The notes: generated by a model from the letters alone, not told the origin. Counted from the stretch's first letter, positions 34,918 through 45,076 are shown. The stretch is 64,000 nt of DNA from Halomarina litorea (GCF_024227715.1 NZ_CP100449.1:1-64000), one strand, 5' to 3'. Translations and numbers: made by a program.

Positions 34918-36612
34918 ATGACAAATTGGACCGCAGACTACGATGAGGAACCGCTGCGCGAGCTCACTGTGACCGATCTGCTGCGAAACCGTGCAGAGAA
35001 AATCGGAGATCGGACTGCGGTGACGTACGGACCAGAGGACCGAGCGTACTCATTTTCCGAGTTGAACGACGTCGCGAACGCCATCGCGAACTCGCTTATC
35101 GAGATGGGAATCGAGAAGCAACAGAAGGTCTCTGTGATGGCTCGGAACCCCTTGAGCAGCGTTCTCGCGATGGTTGGAATCAACAAAGCAGGGATGGTCT
35201 ACTCCCCGATAAACTTCGAGTACAAGGGTGAAGCACTCTCCTACCAGCTAAACGACACCGGTCCGGAGGTACTGATTGTCGAGGACCAGTACGTCGGTCG
35301 CCTGAACGAGGTTGTCGACAGTCTCGAGGACGCTCCTACCGTCGTGGTGATTGATACGGGGACAGAGAGTGCGACACTCCCGTCCAACCTATCGGGGCCA
35401 ACCTTCGACAAGCTTCAATCCGGTGATCGGAGTGAACCGGGGGTCGATGTTTCGTGGCACGACGAAGCCAGTATTGTATACACCTCTGGAACTACGGGAA
35501 TGCCCAAAGGCGTCGTGCTACCCTACCGCTGGATCTTTGAGAACTACACGCTCTTCCGACAGCAGTTGCTCAGTGACGACGACGTCGTCCACACCTCGTT
35601 ACCGATGTACCACGTCGGGGGCGTCTATTTCGACCTGCATACCGGGTGGGTATCTGGAGCCTCGACAGTACTCTGGGATCGGTTCAGTCCTAACGACTTC
35701 TGGGACCGAATCGATCGATACGAAGCCACGACCGTCACGCTGGTCTCCGTCATGGCCACCTGGCTCTCGAAACACGGAGGACGAGACACGCCGAACACCC
35801 TCAACAAAGTTCACATGCAGCCCTTGCCGGATGATTACCGTACTGTTGCGGAGAGGTTCGGGTTCGATTTCGTCACCGTCGGCTTTGGGCAAACGGAGTC
35901 GGGACTTCCAATTGCGGGTGCCATCCACGCCGCGCAGGGTCGAGACGCGACGCCCGAAGATGTCCGCAGAGGAATGACTCCCAACGAAATCGTCGATTCA
36001 GTCCGTGATGTCGGCGTTCCGGTGTTGGACGAAGCTCCTGCCGAACGGTACATGGGTGAGCCCATCGACCCCATCGTGGACGTCGCAATCGTCGACGACC
36101 ACGACGAGCCAGTACCGGCGGAGGCGGCTGGGGAACTCGTTATTCGGCCGAAGGTAGCCGAGATTACGCTCAAAGAATACTACGGAAAACCGGAACGAAC
36201 TGTAGAAGCGTTCTCGAATCTCTGGTTCCACACAGGAGACACAGCCTACGTGGACTCGGAGGGGAACTACTGTTACCTTGACCGACGAGGTGACATCATC
36301 CGGAGGCGCGGCGAGAACATCTCCTCGTTGCAGGTACAGGAGATCACCAACAAGAACAGCAAGGTCGAGAAGACTGCGGCCTATCCCGTTCCAGCTCATG
36401 AAGGCGGCGAAGACGAAGTCGCTATCTCGGTCGAGGTGGTAGATGGCGAGCGACTCACCGAGTCAGATCTCAGGGCGTTCCTGAGTGGAGAGATGCCTGA
36501 ATTCATGAGACCGAAATATATCCAATTTGTCGACGACATCCCAACGACGAAGACGAACAAGATGGAGAAGTACAAGCTCCAACAGGATTTCAACGACCAG
36601 CTCGGCGAATGA
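34918..36612 (+). CDS. AMP-forming acyl-CoA ligase (1)
   Basis: A 564-residue acyl-adenylate-forming enzyme. The phosphate-binding loop YTSGTTGMPKGV is near residue 192, with FGQTESGLP (A5 region), the A7 Asp in FHTGDTAYVD and RRGDIIRRRGENIS (A8 hinge). The A10 catalytic Lys is in TTKTNKMEKYKL. All core motifs are intact. The ATG at 34918 is chosen because GCTTTTA lies about 28 bases before it. The sequence is closest in style to crotonobetaine/carnitine-type or medium-chain ligases, but the substrate is unknown. Confidence 0.9.
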   Translation: MTNWTADYDEEPLRELTVTDLLRNRAEKIGDRTAVTYGPEDRAYSFSELNDVANAIANSLIEMGIEKQQKVSVMARNPLSSVLAMVGINKAGMVYSPINFEYKGEALSYQLNDTGPEVLIVEDQYVGRLNEVVDSLEDAPTVVVIDTGTESATLPSNLSGPTFDKLQSGDRSEPGVDVSWHDEASIVYTSGTTGMPKGVVLPYRWIFENYTLFRQQLLSDDDVVHTSLPMYHVGGVYFDLHTGWVSGASTVLWDRFSPNDFWDRIDRYEATTVTLVSVMATWLSKHGGRDTPNTLNKVHMQPLPDDYRTVAERFGFDFVTVGFGQTESGLPIAGAIHAAQGRDATPEDVRRGMTPNEIVDSVRDVGVPVLDEAPAERYMGEPIDPIVDVAIVDDHDEPVPAEAAGELVIRPKVAEITLKEYYGKPERTVEAFSNLWFHTGDTAYVDSEGNYCYLDRRGDIIRRRGENISSLQVQEITNKNSKVEKTAAYPVPAHEGGEDEVAISVEVVDGERLTESDLRAFLSGEMPEFMRPKYIQFVDDIPTTKTNKMEKYKLQQDFNDQLGE

Positions 36613-36660
36613 GCCGCTGTCGGGTGGACTGAGGCACGCGGAGATCTGCTACGCTGCTGG

Positions 36661-37104
36661 TCAGTCGCGTTTCTTGATCAGGGTTCTGGTTTCGGCCACG
36701 ACGACGTCTTCTCCGTCCTGATTGACGCCTTTTTCTTCGAGGACCACAACACCACTGCTCTCGTCCTTTTCGTCGAGGTCGAGGACGGTGAGTTCGGTGT
36801 GGACCGTATCACCGATCATCACCGGATTGGTGAAACGGGCCTTGTCTATCCCGTAAAACGCGATAACGGAATCCTCGATGAGGCCAGTCTGCACTTTTTG
36901 CCCTTCCATGACGTTGAGGACGAGATAGCCGTACACGAGCCGACCGCCGAACTCTGTCGCCTCCATCTTCCCCTTGTCGAGGTGTATCGGGTCGAAATTA
37001 CCGCTCAACCCGGCGTAGTTGAGTTGGTCCGCTTCGGTTATCGTCCGAGCATTCGTAGTAAACGTCTCACCAATATCCAGTTCGTCGAAGTATTTTGACT
37101 CCAT
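36661..37104 (-). CDS. MaoC-like hotdog-fold dehydratase
   Basis: A 147-residue MaoC/R-specific enoyl-CoA hydratase-type protein. The motif ADQLNYAGLSGNFDPIHLD contains the Asp and His of the hydratase 2 signature, and FTNPVMIGDTVHTELTVLD is the second half of the fold. The ATG at 37104 gives the normal length; a longer frame adds a Cys-rich non-conserved start. It would hydrate or dehydrate an enoyl-CoA or related thioester in the same pathway. It is convergent with the ligase and upstream of the next crotonase gene's stop. Confidence 0.88.
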   Translation of the reverse strand: MESKYFDELDIGETFTTNARTITEADQLNYAGLSGNFDPIHLDKGKMEATEFGGRLVYGYLVLNVMEGQKVQTGLIEDSVIAFYGIDKARFTNPVMIGDTVHTELTVLDLDEKDESSGVVVLEEKGVNQDGEDVVVAETRTLIKKRD

Positions 37105-37185
37105 ACAGCCACCACAGTAATTGAGCGTCTTGATAAATGTTCGCATGGGCCACTCGTTCTAGTCGTGAATCGAGCGATAGACGGG

Positions 37186-37944
37186 CTATTTTCGGTTGAG
37201 AAACGCTTGGATGCGGTCTTGCGCCTCGTCTGTTTCGAATGCCTGGTGGAAATTCACGAGCTGGTGAACGTTGGCCTCTCGAGTCGGGTTGTCACGAGCA
37301 GCCACTAACGTTTCCTTCGTCAGTTCGACAGACGGAGATGTCTTCTCGATAATGCTATCCGCCATCTCTCTGATCGCTTCGTCAAGGTCACCAGGCTCGA
37401 CTACCCGGTTGAATATCTTGAGGTCAGCTGCTTCGTCAGCGTCGACCGTCCTCCCAGTTAGACAGAGTTCCGCCGCCACTCCGTATCCGACGAGGTCGAT
37501 GAGTCGTTTGGCCATCGGAACGACGCCGACGTTGATTTCTGCCTCGCTGAACGATCCGTTCGTCGATGCGACCCTGATATCACACGAGAGGAGGAGTTCC
37601 GCTCCGCCGCCAAACGCGACACCGTTTACCCCGGCGATTGTCGGAACTGGACCAGTGTCGAGCAGTTCGCACAGATCTCCGAGTCGCCGGTTGTAGTGGA
37701 GTTGCTCAGACGCATCCCGTTCGGCGAATTCACTGATATCAGCTCCGGCTGAGAACGCCTTCTTTCCGTCACCACGAACGACGATGACTCGAGAATGGTC
37801 GTCCTCGTGGACGGCCTCGACAGCCGTGATGAGGTCCTCGATGACTTGGAGGCTGAGTGCGTTGTGTTTCTCGACACGGTCGATAGTGAGCCACGCGATA
37901 CTGTCTTCTCTCGACATCTCTACCGCCTCAAGCTCGACTGGCAT
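37186..37944 (-). CDS. Enoyl-CoA hydratase (2)
   Basis: A 252-residue crotonase. TIDRVEKHNALSLQ, GKKAFSAGADISEFAE (first oxyanion hole) and NGVAFGGGAELLLSCDIRVA (second, with the Glu position) are all present, and INVGVVPMAKRL replaces the common INLGLIPGFGGTQRL-type loop. Start at 37944 (MPVELEAVEMS) from the family alignment; the longer frame runs through the promoter of the divergent SDR gene. A normal length and motifs make hydratase or isomerase activity likely. Confidence 0.9.
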   Translation of the reverse strand: MPVELEAVEMSREDSIAWLTIDRVEKHNALSLQVIEDLITAVEAVHEDDHSRVIVVRGDGKKAFSAGADISEFAERDASEQLHYNRRLGDLCELLDTGPVPTIAGVNGVAFGGGAELLLSCDIRVASTNGSFSEAEINVGVVPMAKRLIDLVGYGVAAELCLTGRTVDADEAADLKIFNRVVEPGDLDEAIREMADSIIEKTSPSVELTKETLVAARDNPTREANVHQLVNFHQAFETDEAQDRIQAFLNRK

Positions 37945-38074
37945 ACATGTGGTATCTCGTAACACGATAGTTAAACCTTTAGGCGGATCTCGGACCAACT
38001 TCCCCAGAGGGTACGCTGAGATTTGTGGAGAAGCATTAAGTGGTATGGTCACACTTGGCAAGACGGGCTAACGA

Positions 38075-38869
38075 ATGCCAACGTACGATTTCGAGGGGAA
38101 GGTAGCGTTCGTCACTGGTGCAGCACGTGGTCAGGGACGCTCGCACGCAGTCGAGTTCGCGAAAAGCGGAGCTGACGTCGCTGTGGGTGATCTTCGCACC
38201 GACGGCGGGCTAGCTGAGACGGCCGAACTTGTCGAAGCGGAGGGACAAGAATCACTCGCTTTGGAAGTGGACGTAAGCCAACTCGAGGCGGTCCGCCGAG
38301 CTGTGGACCGGATCGAAGACCGGTTCGGTCAAATCGATATCTTGGTCAACAACGCAGGTGTCTGGGAGGTAGCGGATCCATTCGAGGTTGACGAGTCCAC
38401 CTGGGACAGAACTCTAGATGTCAACCTCAAGGGGGCGTGGCTTTGTGCTGCAGAAGTCGCAAACCGGATGGCTGAGCAGAGCTCGGGCGGGGCTATCGTC
38501 AACATCTCGTCCGTCGCGGGCTTGGTCGGCTTTCCAGGATCGGTCCATTATTCCGCCAGCAAGCATGGTATCGTCGGCCTCACGAAGACGATGGCCATCG
38601 AGTATGCGAGTCATGGTATCAACGTCAACGCTGTGTGCCCAGGTTCGGTCAACACGCAGATGATGCGACAGGGGCTCGCCGATGCACAGGCGCAGGACAC
38701 ACCCCCGGACTTCACGGGCATAGCAGGCTCGTTCAACCTTTTCGACGAAGAGGACAACCCGCTGACCGAGCGCGACATCAGTGAGGCCGTCCTGTGGCTA
38801 TCGAGCGAGGCTTCGAAGTACGTCACAGGAGTCACACTCCCCGTCGATGCTGGGTTTTCCGCGAAGTGA
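38075..38869 (+). CDS. Short-chain dehydrogenase/reductase
   Basis: A 264-residue classical SDR. The NAD(P) motif VTGAARGQGRSHA is at residues 13-25, VNNAGVWE near 92, and the catalytic Ser-Tyr-Lys set in VNISSVAGLVG and HYSASKHGIVGLTK. The adenine-pocket Asp (VGDLRTDGG) suggests NAD preference. It resembles mycofactocin-associated or 3-ketoacyl-type SDRs in style. Its likely role is oxidising a hydroxy intermediate of the pathway. Confidence 0.92.
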   Translation: MPTYDFEGKVAFVTGAARGQGRSHAVEFAKSGADVAVGDLRTDGGLAETAELVEAEGQESLALEVDVSQLEAVRRAVDRIEDRFGQIDILVNNAGVWEVADPFEVDESTWDRTLDVNLKGAWLCAAEVANRMAEQSSGGAIVNISSVAGLVGFPGSVHYSASKHGIVGLTKTMAIEYASHGINVNAVCPGSVNTQMMRQGLADAQAQDTPPDFTGIAGSFNLFDEEDNPLTERDISEAVLWLSSEASKYVTGVTLPVDAGFSAK

Positions 38870-38928
38870 AGGGCGGACAGTAGCCGAGCGAACAGTAAGT
38901 ATGACCAATAAGTAAGTCAACAAATCCA

Positions 38929-39954
38929 ATGAAAGCAGCAGTCATCACGGACAGTGGAGGACCAGATGTAATCGAAATCCGAGACGGTGTGCCTCGTCCC
39001 GAGGTGGGACCGGGAGACGTACTGGTGAAAGTAGCCGCCTGTGCAGTGAACCACACCGATATATGGGTGAGACGGGGGGTCACAGATGGAATCCCCCCAA
39101 TCATTCCGGGACTGGACATCGCTGGTGAGGTTGCCGAGACGGGTGCCAACGTCTCGAGTGTCCGTGAAGGTGAGCGGGTCGTGGTCTATCCGATTATCGC
39201 CTGCCGCGAGTGTGAGTTCTGCACGAAGGGGGACCCGAGCATGTGCGTCGATTACGGCGCAATCGGGGAAAGTCGAGATGGGGGACATGCAGAATACGTC
39301 ACCGTTCCAGCTACCAACATCCTATCGCTCCCGGACTCAGTTTCGTTCACGGCCGCCGCTGCAGCCCCCTCAAGTTTCGGAACAGCGTGGCGCGCGCTCA
39401 TGACGCGGGGAAATCTCACACTCGACGATGACGTTCTCGTCGTCGGCGCCAGCGGATGTGTGGGCCACGCAGCAGTCCAGATCGCGGCCAATGCGGGGGC
39501 GAGGGTGCTTGCCTGTACGTCCACCGACGAGAAGGCCACTCGTCTCCGTGACCTCGGTGCCGACCACACTATCGACTACACCGCTGGGGACATTGATGCC
39601 GAGGTCAAGGAACTGACCGATGGGCGGGGAGTCGATCTCGCTGTGGAATCTGTCGGTGGTGACGTGTACAAGCAGGCCGCGAAGAGCCTCGCCCGAGGGA
39701 GCCGGCTGGTGACGTTCGGGGCGACCACTGGGGATGCTGACGAGGCAATGCTGCAACACATTTTCTGGAAGCAACTCGAAGTCGTCGGCTCGACAGGTGA
39801 TACCCCATACGAATTCCAGCAGGTAATGGAACGAGTGTTCTCCGATGAACTGACCCCCGTTGTCGATAGTCAAATCCCTCTCTCTGACCTCGCCGACGCT
39901 CACGAACGGTTGGAGAACAGGGGGGTGTTCGGGAAGATCATCGTCAAACTGTGA
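38929..39954 (+). CDS. Zinc-type medium-chain dehydrogenase/quinone oxidoreductase
   Basis: A 341-residue MDR-family protein. The catalytic-site region CAVNHTDIWVRRG and the structural-zinc cysteines CRECEFCTKGDPSMC are intact. The Rossmann motif VVGASGCVGHAAVQIAANAG is near residue 170. So it combines the zinc-lobe cysteines of alcohol dehydrogenases with a quinone-reductase-type core. It lies 59 bases after the SDR gene, probably in the same transcript. Confidence 0.9.
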   Translation: MKAAVITDSGGPDVIEIRDGVPRPEVGPGDVLVKVAACAVNHTDIWVRRGVTDGIPPIIPGLDIAGEVAETGANVSSVREGERVVVYPIIACRECEFCTKGDPSMCVDYGAIGESRDGGHAEYVTVPATNILSLPDSVSFTAAAAAPSSFGTAWRALMTRGNLTLDDDVLVVGASGCVGHAAVQIAANAGARVLACTSTDEKATRLRDLGADHTIDYTAGDIDAEVKELTDGRGVDLAVESVGGDVYKQAAKSLARGSRLVTFGATTGDADEAMLQHIFWKQLEVVGSTGDTPYEFQQVMERVFSDELTPVVDSQIPLSDLADAHERLENRGVFGKIIVKL

Positions 39955-40081
39955 TCGTCCTCGGCTGTACACTGCGTCCGAAACTGTAGCCCAAACAGAC
40001 ATCTGGAATCGATACACCGGACAAACGCCCCGACTGTTTCGCCTGGGGAAATTTTAACTCGCCTCACTGTAGTGCATGGGT

Positions 40082-41725
40082 ATGGCTCACTATGATCACG
40101 TACCGAAGATAGCACAGTACGACTCTTGGGAGGAGGCTCGACAGCAGTTCGAATGGGACATCCCGGATCAATACAACATCGCGACCGATCTCGTCTCCAG
40201 CCACGACGATCGACGTGGAACACTCGCATTGATCTTCGAGGATCTGGACGGGAGCGTTCAAAAGTACACGTTCTACGATCTAGACGTCTTATCGAACCAG
40301 GCGGCGAACCTCCTGACTGATTACGGAATCGAACGAGGAGACCGGGTCGCGGTCAATCTCCCGAACCTTCCGGAGACTGTCGTCACACATCTGGCCGTCT
40401 ACAAGCTCGGCGGGGTCGTCGTTCCACTCTCGAAGTTGTTCGGTCCCGATGCACTCGAGTACCGGCTCCGAGATAGCGGATCGAGGATGTTCGTCGGCGA
40501 TGCGAACGGTCTCGATAAAATCACTCCACTCCTCGATACGCTCCCCGACTTGGACGTCTTAGCGTCTGTCGAGCAGGACGACAGGAGCGACGTCTCGCTC
40601 CGTGAACGTCTCGAGGACTACGATCGATCATTCGACACCGTGGACACGAGCAAGGACGACGATGCTCTACTCGTCTACACGAGCGGTACGACCGGAGATC
40701 CGAAAGGCGTACTTCACGGCCATCGGTACGTCGCCGGTTACTTACCGGGGTTCGAGATGTGGAACAACCTTCAAATCGGACCGGACCAGATGTACTGGTC
40801 TCCTGGTGACTGGGCGTGGGTTGGAAGCCTGGTCGCCCATCTCTACAGTGCGTGGCACTACGGGAAGCCCTACGTGAGTCGGCTCAAAGACGACGGGTTC
40901 GACCCACACTGGGGGTTCGAAACCATCGAGAAGTTCGGAGTGACGAACGCCTTCATTCCTCCCACAGCGCTCAAGATGATGATGGGGCTCGGTGACGCTG
41001 TAGAGGAGTACGACACATCCAGTCTCCAGGTAATAAGTGTCGGCGGTGAACCGTGTAGTGCCGAGCTCGTTCGTTGGGTCGAGGGGACGCTCGATGCGAC
41101 GCTCGTCGATCTATTCGGTCAGACTGAGGCGAACATGCTCATCGCGAACTCGCCAACGTGGTTCGATATCAAACCGGGAAGCATGGGAAAGCCAGTACCG
41201 GGGAGCACTGTCGCGATACTCGACGAGGACGGCAACGTCGCTGATGTCGGGACGATGGGGGAAGTAGCGCTGAGAAAGCCCGCTCCCGTCATGTTCAAGC
41301 GTTATTGGAAAAAACCCGACAAGACAGCGTCCACGTTCATCGATGATTGGATGCTAACCGGGGATATGGCCGTAAAGGACGAAGACGGATATTTCTGGTA
41401 CAAATCACGGAAGGACGACGTCATCATCACGGCGGGTTACCGGGTCGGCCCCGCGGAGGTCGAAGACACTCTCATCGAGCATCCTGCTGTCGGGGACGTG
41501 GCAGTCGTCGGCGTCGACGACGAGGTGCGCGGGGAAGTGATCAAAGCATTCGTCAAACTTCTGGACGGTGAGGTCCCCTCTGATGAACTCCGGGAAGACA
41601 TCTCGTCGTTCGTGAAGAATCGACTAGCGAAGTACGAGTACCCTCGAGAGATCGAATTCGTCGAGGAGTTCCCGACCACGACTACCGGGAAAGTCCAACG
41701 CCGGAAACTACGGGGCGGCGAGTAG
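40082..41725 (+). CDS. AMP-forming acyl-CoA ligase (2), acetyl/medium-chain type
   Basis: A 547-residue acyl-CoA synthetase of the acetyl-CoA synthetase-like subgroup. It has VYTSGTTGDPKGVLHGH (P-loop), YWSPGDWAWVG typical of the medium-chain/ACSM branch, DLFGQTEANML, LTGDMAVKDEDGYF, KSRKDDVIITAGYRVGP (hinge) and the terminal Lys in TTTGKVQRRKL. All motifs are intact. Starts at 40076 or 40082; TTTTAAC about 27 bases before the second favours it. It precedes the ABC transporter by 70 bases, linking uptake with CoA activation. Confidence 0.9.
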   Translation: MAHYDHVPKIAQYDSWEEARQQFEWDIPDQYNIATDLVSSHDDRRGTLALIFEDLDGSVQKYTFYDLDVLSNQAANLLTDYGIERGDRVAVNLPNLPETVVTHLAVYKLGGVVVPLSKLFGPDALEYRLRDSGSRMFVGDANGLDKITPLLDTLPDLDVLASVEQDDRSDVSLRERLEDYDRSFDTVDTSKDDDALLVYTSGTTGDPKGVLHGHRYVAGYLPGFEMWNNLQIGPDQMYWSPGDWAWVGSLVAHLYSAWHYGKPYVSRLKDDGFDPHWGFETIEKFGVTNAFIPPTALKMMMGLGDAVEEYDTSSLQVISVGGEPCSAELVRWVEGTLDATLVDLFGQTEANMLIANSPTWFDIKPGSMGKPVPGSTVAILDEDGNVADVGTMGEVALRKPAPVMFKRYWKKPDKTASTFIDDWMLTGDMAVKDEDGYFWYKSRKDDVIITAGYRVGPAEVEDTLIEHPAVGDVAVVGVDDEVRGEVIKAFVKLLDGEVPSDELREDISSFVKNRLAKYEYPREIEFVEEFPTTTTGKVQRRKLRGGE

Positions 41726-41795
41726 AATTCACGGATAACAACCATAAGTCGAACAGTAACATATTTATCCTCCGATGCGTTCGACCTGATACAGG

Positions 41796-43115
41796 ATGTC
41801 AAAAGGTAGCACTACCCGGAGGTCCTTACTGGCGACTGCTGGTACGGGAATCGCAGCCGGGCTCGCAGGTTGTACGGGAGGCGACGACGGTGACAACGGT
41901 AGTGATGGAAACGGAACTGGAGGAGGCGGTGGTGGTGGTGGCGGTAACGATAGTGGCGGCAGTGGTGGTGGCGGTAACGGCGCCGTGAAGTTCGGGCTCG
42001 TGACCTTCCAGTCCGGTCCGTACTCTGCGTTTGGCGATGACATCGTCGCCGCCACCAAGATGCTCGTAAACAACTGGAACGAACAAGGCGGGCTTCAGGG
42101 GCAGGAGATCCAACTTTCGACGAGAGACACTGAAGGGGATGCCCAGAAGGCAATCCAGGAGGCACGGGAGTTGGTGGAAAGTGAGGGCATCGACATAATG
42201 GGCTGTTTCCTCAGCACGCCGGAGGCGCGTGCGGCGATGAACGTAGCCGGTCGAAACCAAACACCGCTCATCACCTGCTCTACGGGGGCACGGTTGCTCG
42301 TCGAGCAGGCATGCAACCCATACGCGTTCCGGGGACCGACCTCGACCCTCGCGAAAGCAAAGGCCGGAGGTCCGACTGGAGTCGAGGAATTCGGTTCGAA
42401 CGTGTTCCAATTGAACCCCGACTACAGCTGGGGGAAGGAGATTAAACAGGACTGGCAGACGGTTATCGAGGACAACGGCGGAAGCGTCGTCGACAGTATG
42501 TACGTCGAACTCGGTGCCTCGGACTTCTCGACGGCAATCTCGCGGATTCAGAGTGCCGACCCGGACTGGATTCAGGTCGGGTTCGCCGGCTCGGGCGCCG
42601 TGTCGTTCATGACACAAGCAAACCAACAAGGACTCGAATACCCACAGTTCCACCACGTCCTCTACGAACAGACCGTGAGCGGAGCCTCTGGAGACATCTT
42701 CAACACGGTTCCCGTGTATACCCCGACGGAGTACACGTATCAGATCGACACGGGAGCTAACAATCAGTTCGTCGAGGCGTTCAACAGTGAGTTCGGACGC
42801 AACCCGAGTCTTGCTGCCGGAAATGCGTACCGCCACCTGGACGCCGGATTCAAAGGGATGGACGGAGCTGACAGTCTCGAGGCGGACGCACTGGTTTCAG
42901 CCTTCGAGGGCTGGAGCGGTAGCGTCATCACTGGCGATTACACCATCCGCGCCTGCGATCACCAGGGAGAGTACCCGGTGTACATCGCGCAGGTCGACCA
43001 AGTCAGTAGCGAGGGTGCAGTCTCCTGGAACGTCCAGGGTACCGTGGCCTCCGACCAGATACTGTTGAGCTGTGAGGAACAGACCTCGCGACTAGAGTGC
43101 GACCTCGGAGAATGA
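41796..43115 (+). CDS. Liv-type ABC transporter substrate-binding lipoprotein
   Basis: A 439-residue periplasmic-binding-protein-like receptor of the branched-chain amino acid/amide family (LivJ/AmiC type). The N-terminus is a Tat signal (TTRRSLLATAGTG) ending in the lipobox LAGC, followed by a 35-residue Gly/Asn/Asp linker that tethers haloarchaeal lipoproteins. The mature part has FGLVTFQSGPYSAFGDD and the IqSADPDW-type ligand core. Ligands of this family include branched amino acids, amides, urea and aromatic acids. Beside ligase and hydratase genes a carboxylic acid is likely. ATATTTATCC 30 bases upstream is the operon promoter. Confidence 0.93.
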   Translation: MSKGSTTRRSLLATAGTGIAAGLAGCTGGDDGDNGSDGNGTGGGGGGGGGNDSGGSGGGGNGAVKFGLVTFQSGPYSAFGDDIVAATKMLVNNWNEQGGLQGQEIQLSTRDTEGDAQKAIQEARELVESEGIDIMGCFLSTPEARAAMNVAGRNQTPLITCSTGARLLVEQACNPYAFRGPTSTLAKAKAGGPTGVEEFGSNVFQLNPDYSWGKEIKQDWQTVIEDNGGSVVDSMYVELGASDFSTAISRIQSADPDWIQVGFAGSGAVSFMTQANQQGLEYPQFHHVLYEQTVSGASGDIFNTVPVYTPTEYTYQIDTGANNQFVEAFNSEFGRNPSLAAGNAYRHLDAGFKGMDGADSLEADALVSAFEGWSGSVITGDYTIRACDHQGEYPVYIAQVDQVSSEGAVSWNVQGTVASDQILLSCEEQTSRLECDLGE

Positions 43116-43134
43116 TGTACCACGACGACTCGCT

Positions 43135-44067
43135 ATGATACCCGACTGCCTGTGTATTGGCACCGCCGTCATGCTCGCACCTCTGCAGTCTGGACTGGGT
43201 GCGGTAATCCAGGGAGTGTACAGTGGGCTCTCGTACGGTATGATTCTCGTCATGACCGCTGCCGGGTTGTCGCTGGTCTTCGGACTGATGGGAGTGATCA
43301 ACTTCGCACACGGAGAACTGTACGCGATTGGTGCGTACTCCGGGTTCGTCCTCTTTGGAATCACTGGGAGCTTTCCCGTCGCGATCGTCGCGGCCATAAT
43401 CGGAGGAATCGCCATCGGAAGTGTACTCGAAATCGGTGTCATTCGGCCACTCTACGATCGGGATCCCATCTACCAACTTCCAGCGACGTTCGGGGTCGCT
43501 ATCGTGATGATAGAGGGTATCAAGTTCGTCCTTGGCTCCGACAGTAAGCCCTTCCCTATCCCTAACTATCTGTCAGGGACGTTCACCGTTGGTAGCTACT
43601 CGTTTGGCCTGTACAGGCTCTTCCTGATCGTCTCCGGTGTCATCCTCGTCGGGCTCCTATGGGTCTTCCTCCAGAGGAGCAAGTATGGGTTGATAATTCG
43701 AGCCGCAATCTTCGACACCGAGATGGTCCAGTCGATGGGGTACAACGTCTCACGTACCTATACGTTCATCTTCGCACTGGGGGCCGCATACGCCGCTATC
43801 GCGGGGGTACTGATTGCACCGTTGTTCGGACTGTTCCCGGGGATGGGTCATCAGATTATCATCATCACGTTCATCGTCGTCGTCGTCGGTGGACTCGGGA
43901 GTTTCAAGGGCGTAATCGCGAGCGGCCTACTAATCGGGCTCGCTCAGTCGTTCGGACGGATCTACGTGCCGTCGCTCTCTGAAGCACTACCGTTCCTGCT
44001 CATGATAGCTATTATTCTGTACCGCCCGCAGGGGCTATTCGGCGTCGAGGGGGTGTTCACCGAGTAA
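43135..44067 (+). CDS. livH: Liv-type ABC permease LivH
   Basis: A 310-residue inner permease with about eight hydrophobic segments. The family marks are QGVYSGLSYGMILVMTAAGLS, FGLMGVINFAHGELYAIGAY (quoted in pieces of 20 or fewer) and the C-terminal VVVGGLGSFKGVIASGLLIG, the conserved EAA-like loop. A start at 43171 is also possible. It lies 19 bases after the receptor gene and one base before LivM. Confidence 0.94.
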   Translation: MIPDCLCIGTAVMLAPLQSGLGAVIQGVYSGLSYGMILVMTAAGLSLVFGLMGVINFAHGELYAIGAYSGFVLFGITGSFPVAIVAAIIGGIAIGSVLEIGVIRPLYDRDPIYQLPATFGVAIVMIEGIKFVLGSDSKPFPIPNYLSGTFTVGSYSFGLYRLFLIVSGVILVGLLWVFLQRSKYGLIIRAAIFDTEMVQSMGYNVSRTYTFIFALGAAYAAIAGVLIAPLFGLFPGMGHQIIIITFIVVVVGGLGSFKGVIASGLLIGLAQSFGRIYVPSLSEALPFLLMIAIILYRPQGLFGVEGVFTE

Positions 44068-44068
44068 T

Positions 44069-45076
44069 ATGAGTGATAGAACCTCAACCACTGGAGCGAT
44101 GAAGGCACAGATCAGCGAGGCGAAGGTCGCCCTCCTAGACCGCCTCCCATCGGAAGTCATCACGGTGTTCCCGTTAGCTGTCGCGGTCGCACTCGTTGCA
44201 ATCGGACCGCTCCTCGCTCCACACCAGCTTTCCATCCTCAACCAGATCCTCATCCTGGGTATCTTCGGGATGGCGTACGACCTTCTCTTCGGGTACACGG
44301 GGTTGATGTCTTTTGGCCACGCCGCGTTCTTCGGCGGCGGGACGTACACCGCAGTGTACCTGACGGCAGAGTTCGGCCTGCCGCTGTTGGTCATCATCGC
44401 CGCTGCGATAGTGCTCGGTGCAGTTCTGGCTTCGTTGATTGGGATCGTGTCCCTGCAGACGACAGGGGTTTACTTCTCGATGATTACGCTGGCGATGGCA
44501 CAGCTGCTGTACATCTTGACAGTCAGGCTCGGTGACTCTCTCGGTGGTGCGTCGGGACTCTCTATCTTCGACCGGCCCACAACGCTCCTTCCGATAGACC
44601 TCGGCGATCAATTCCAATTCTTCGTCGTGACCGTCGTGATACTATTAGTCACGTATCTGGTGCTCCAGCGGGTGCTGAAATCGCCTGTCGGAGACGTCTT
44701 CCGAGCGATTCGCGAAAACGAGGAACGGGCGGAGATGCTCGGGTACAACACGTTCTATTACAAGCTCGCTGCCCTAACGCTCTCGGGGTCCGTCTCCGCA
44801 GTCGCCGGTGTGCTGTACGGTCTGTTCCTGTATTTTGCCTCGCCAACGTTCCTCAACTGGACGATGTCCGGTGACGTCCTCCTGCAGACGCTCTTCGGTG
44901 GCGCAGGGACGCTCTTCGGACCTGTCGTTGGGGCAGGGTTCGTCGTTCTACTCGACGAGTTCCTCAGTCCGATAACAGACCAGTGGCGACTGATGGTCGG
45001 TGCCGCGTTCGTCCTCGTAGTGCTGTTCTTCCCGGAGGGAATCGTCGGACTCCTCACCTCCGACGACAGAGAGTAA
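44069..45076 (+). CDS. livM: Liv-type ABC permease LivM
   Basis: A 335-residue second permease. A hydrophilic N-terminal stretch of about 30 residues precedes LGIFGMAYDLLFGYTGLMSF, the family's signature (FGYTGLMSFGHAAFFG), followed by FRAIRENEERAEMLGYN, the loop that contacts the ATPase, and the terminal FGGAGTLFGPVVGAGF. Start is the ATG one base after the livH stop. Confidence 0.94.
   Translation: MSDRTSTTGAMKAQISEAKVALLDRLPSEVITVFPLAVAVALVAIGPLLAPHQLSILNQILILGIFGMAYDLLFGYTGLMSFGHAAFFGGGTYTAVYLTAEFGLPLLVIIAAAIVLGAVLASLIGIVSLQTTGVYFSMITLAMAQLLYILTVRLGDSLGGASGLSIFDRPTTLLPIDLGDQFQFFVVTVVILLVTYLVLQRVLKSPVGDVFRAIRENEERAEMLGYNTFYYKLAALTLSGSVSAVAGVLYGLFLYFASPTFLNWTMSGDVLLQTLFGGAGTLFGPVVGAGFVVLLDEFLSPITDQWRLMVGAAFVLVVLFFPEGIVGLLTSDDRE

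Noticed and set aside
41900-41990. Tandem-repeat-like GGTGGTGGC stretch
   Set aside because: It encodes the Gly/Asn/Asp-rich linker of a haloarchaeal lipoprotein, common and explained by protein composition.
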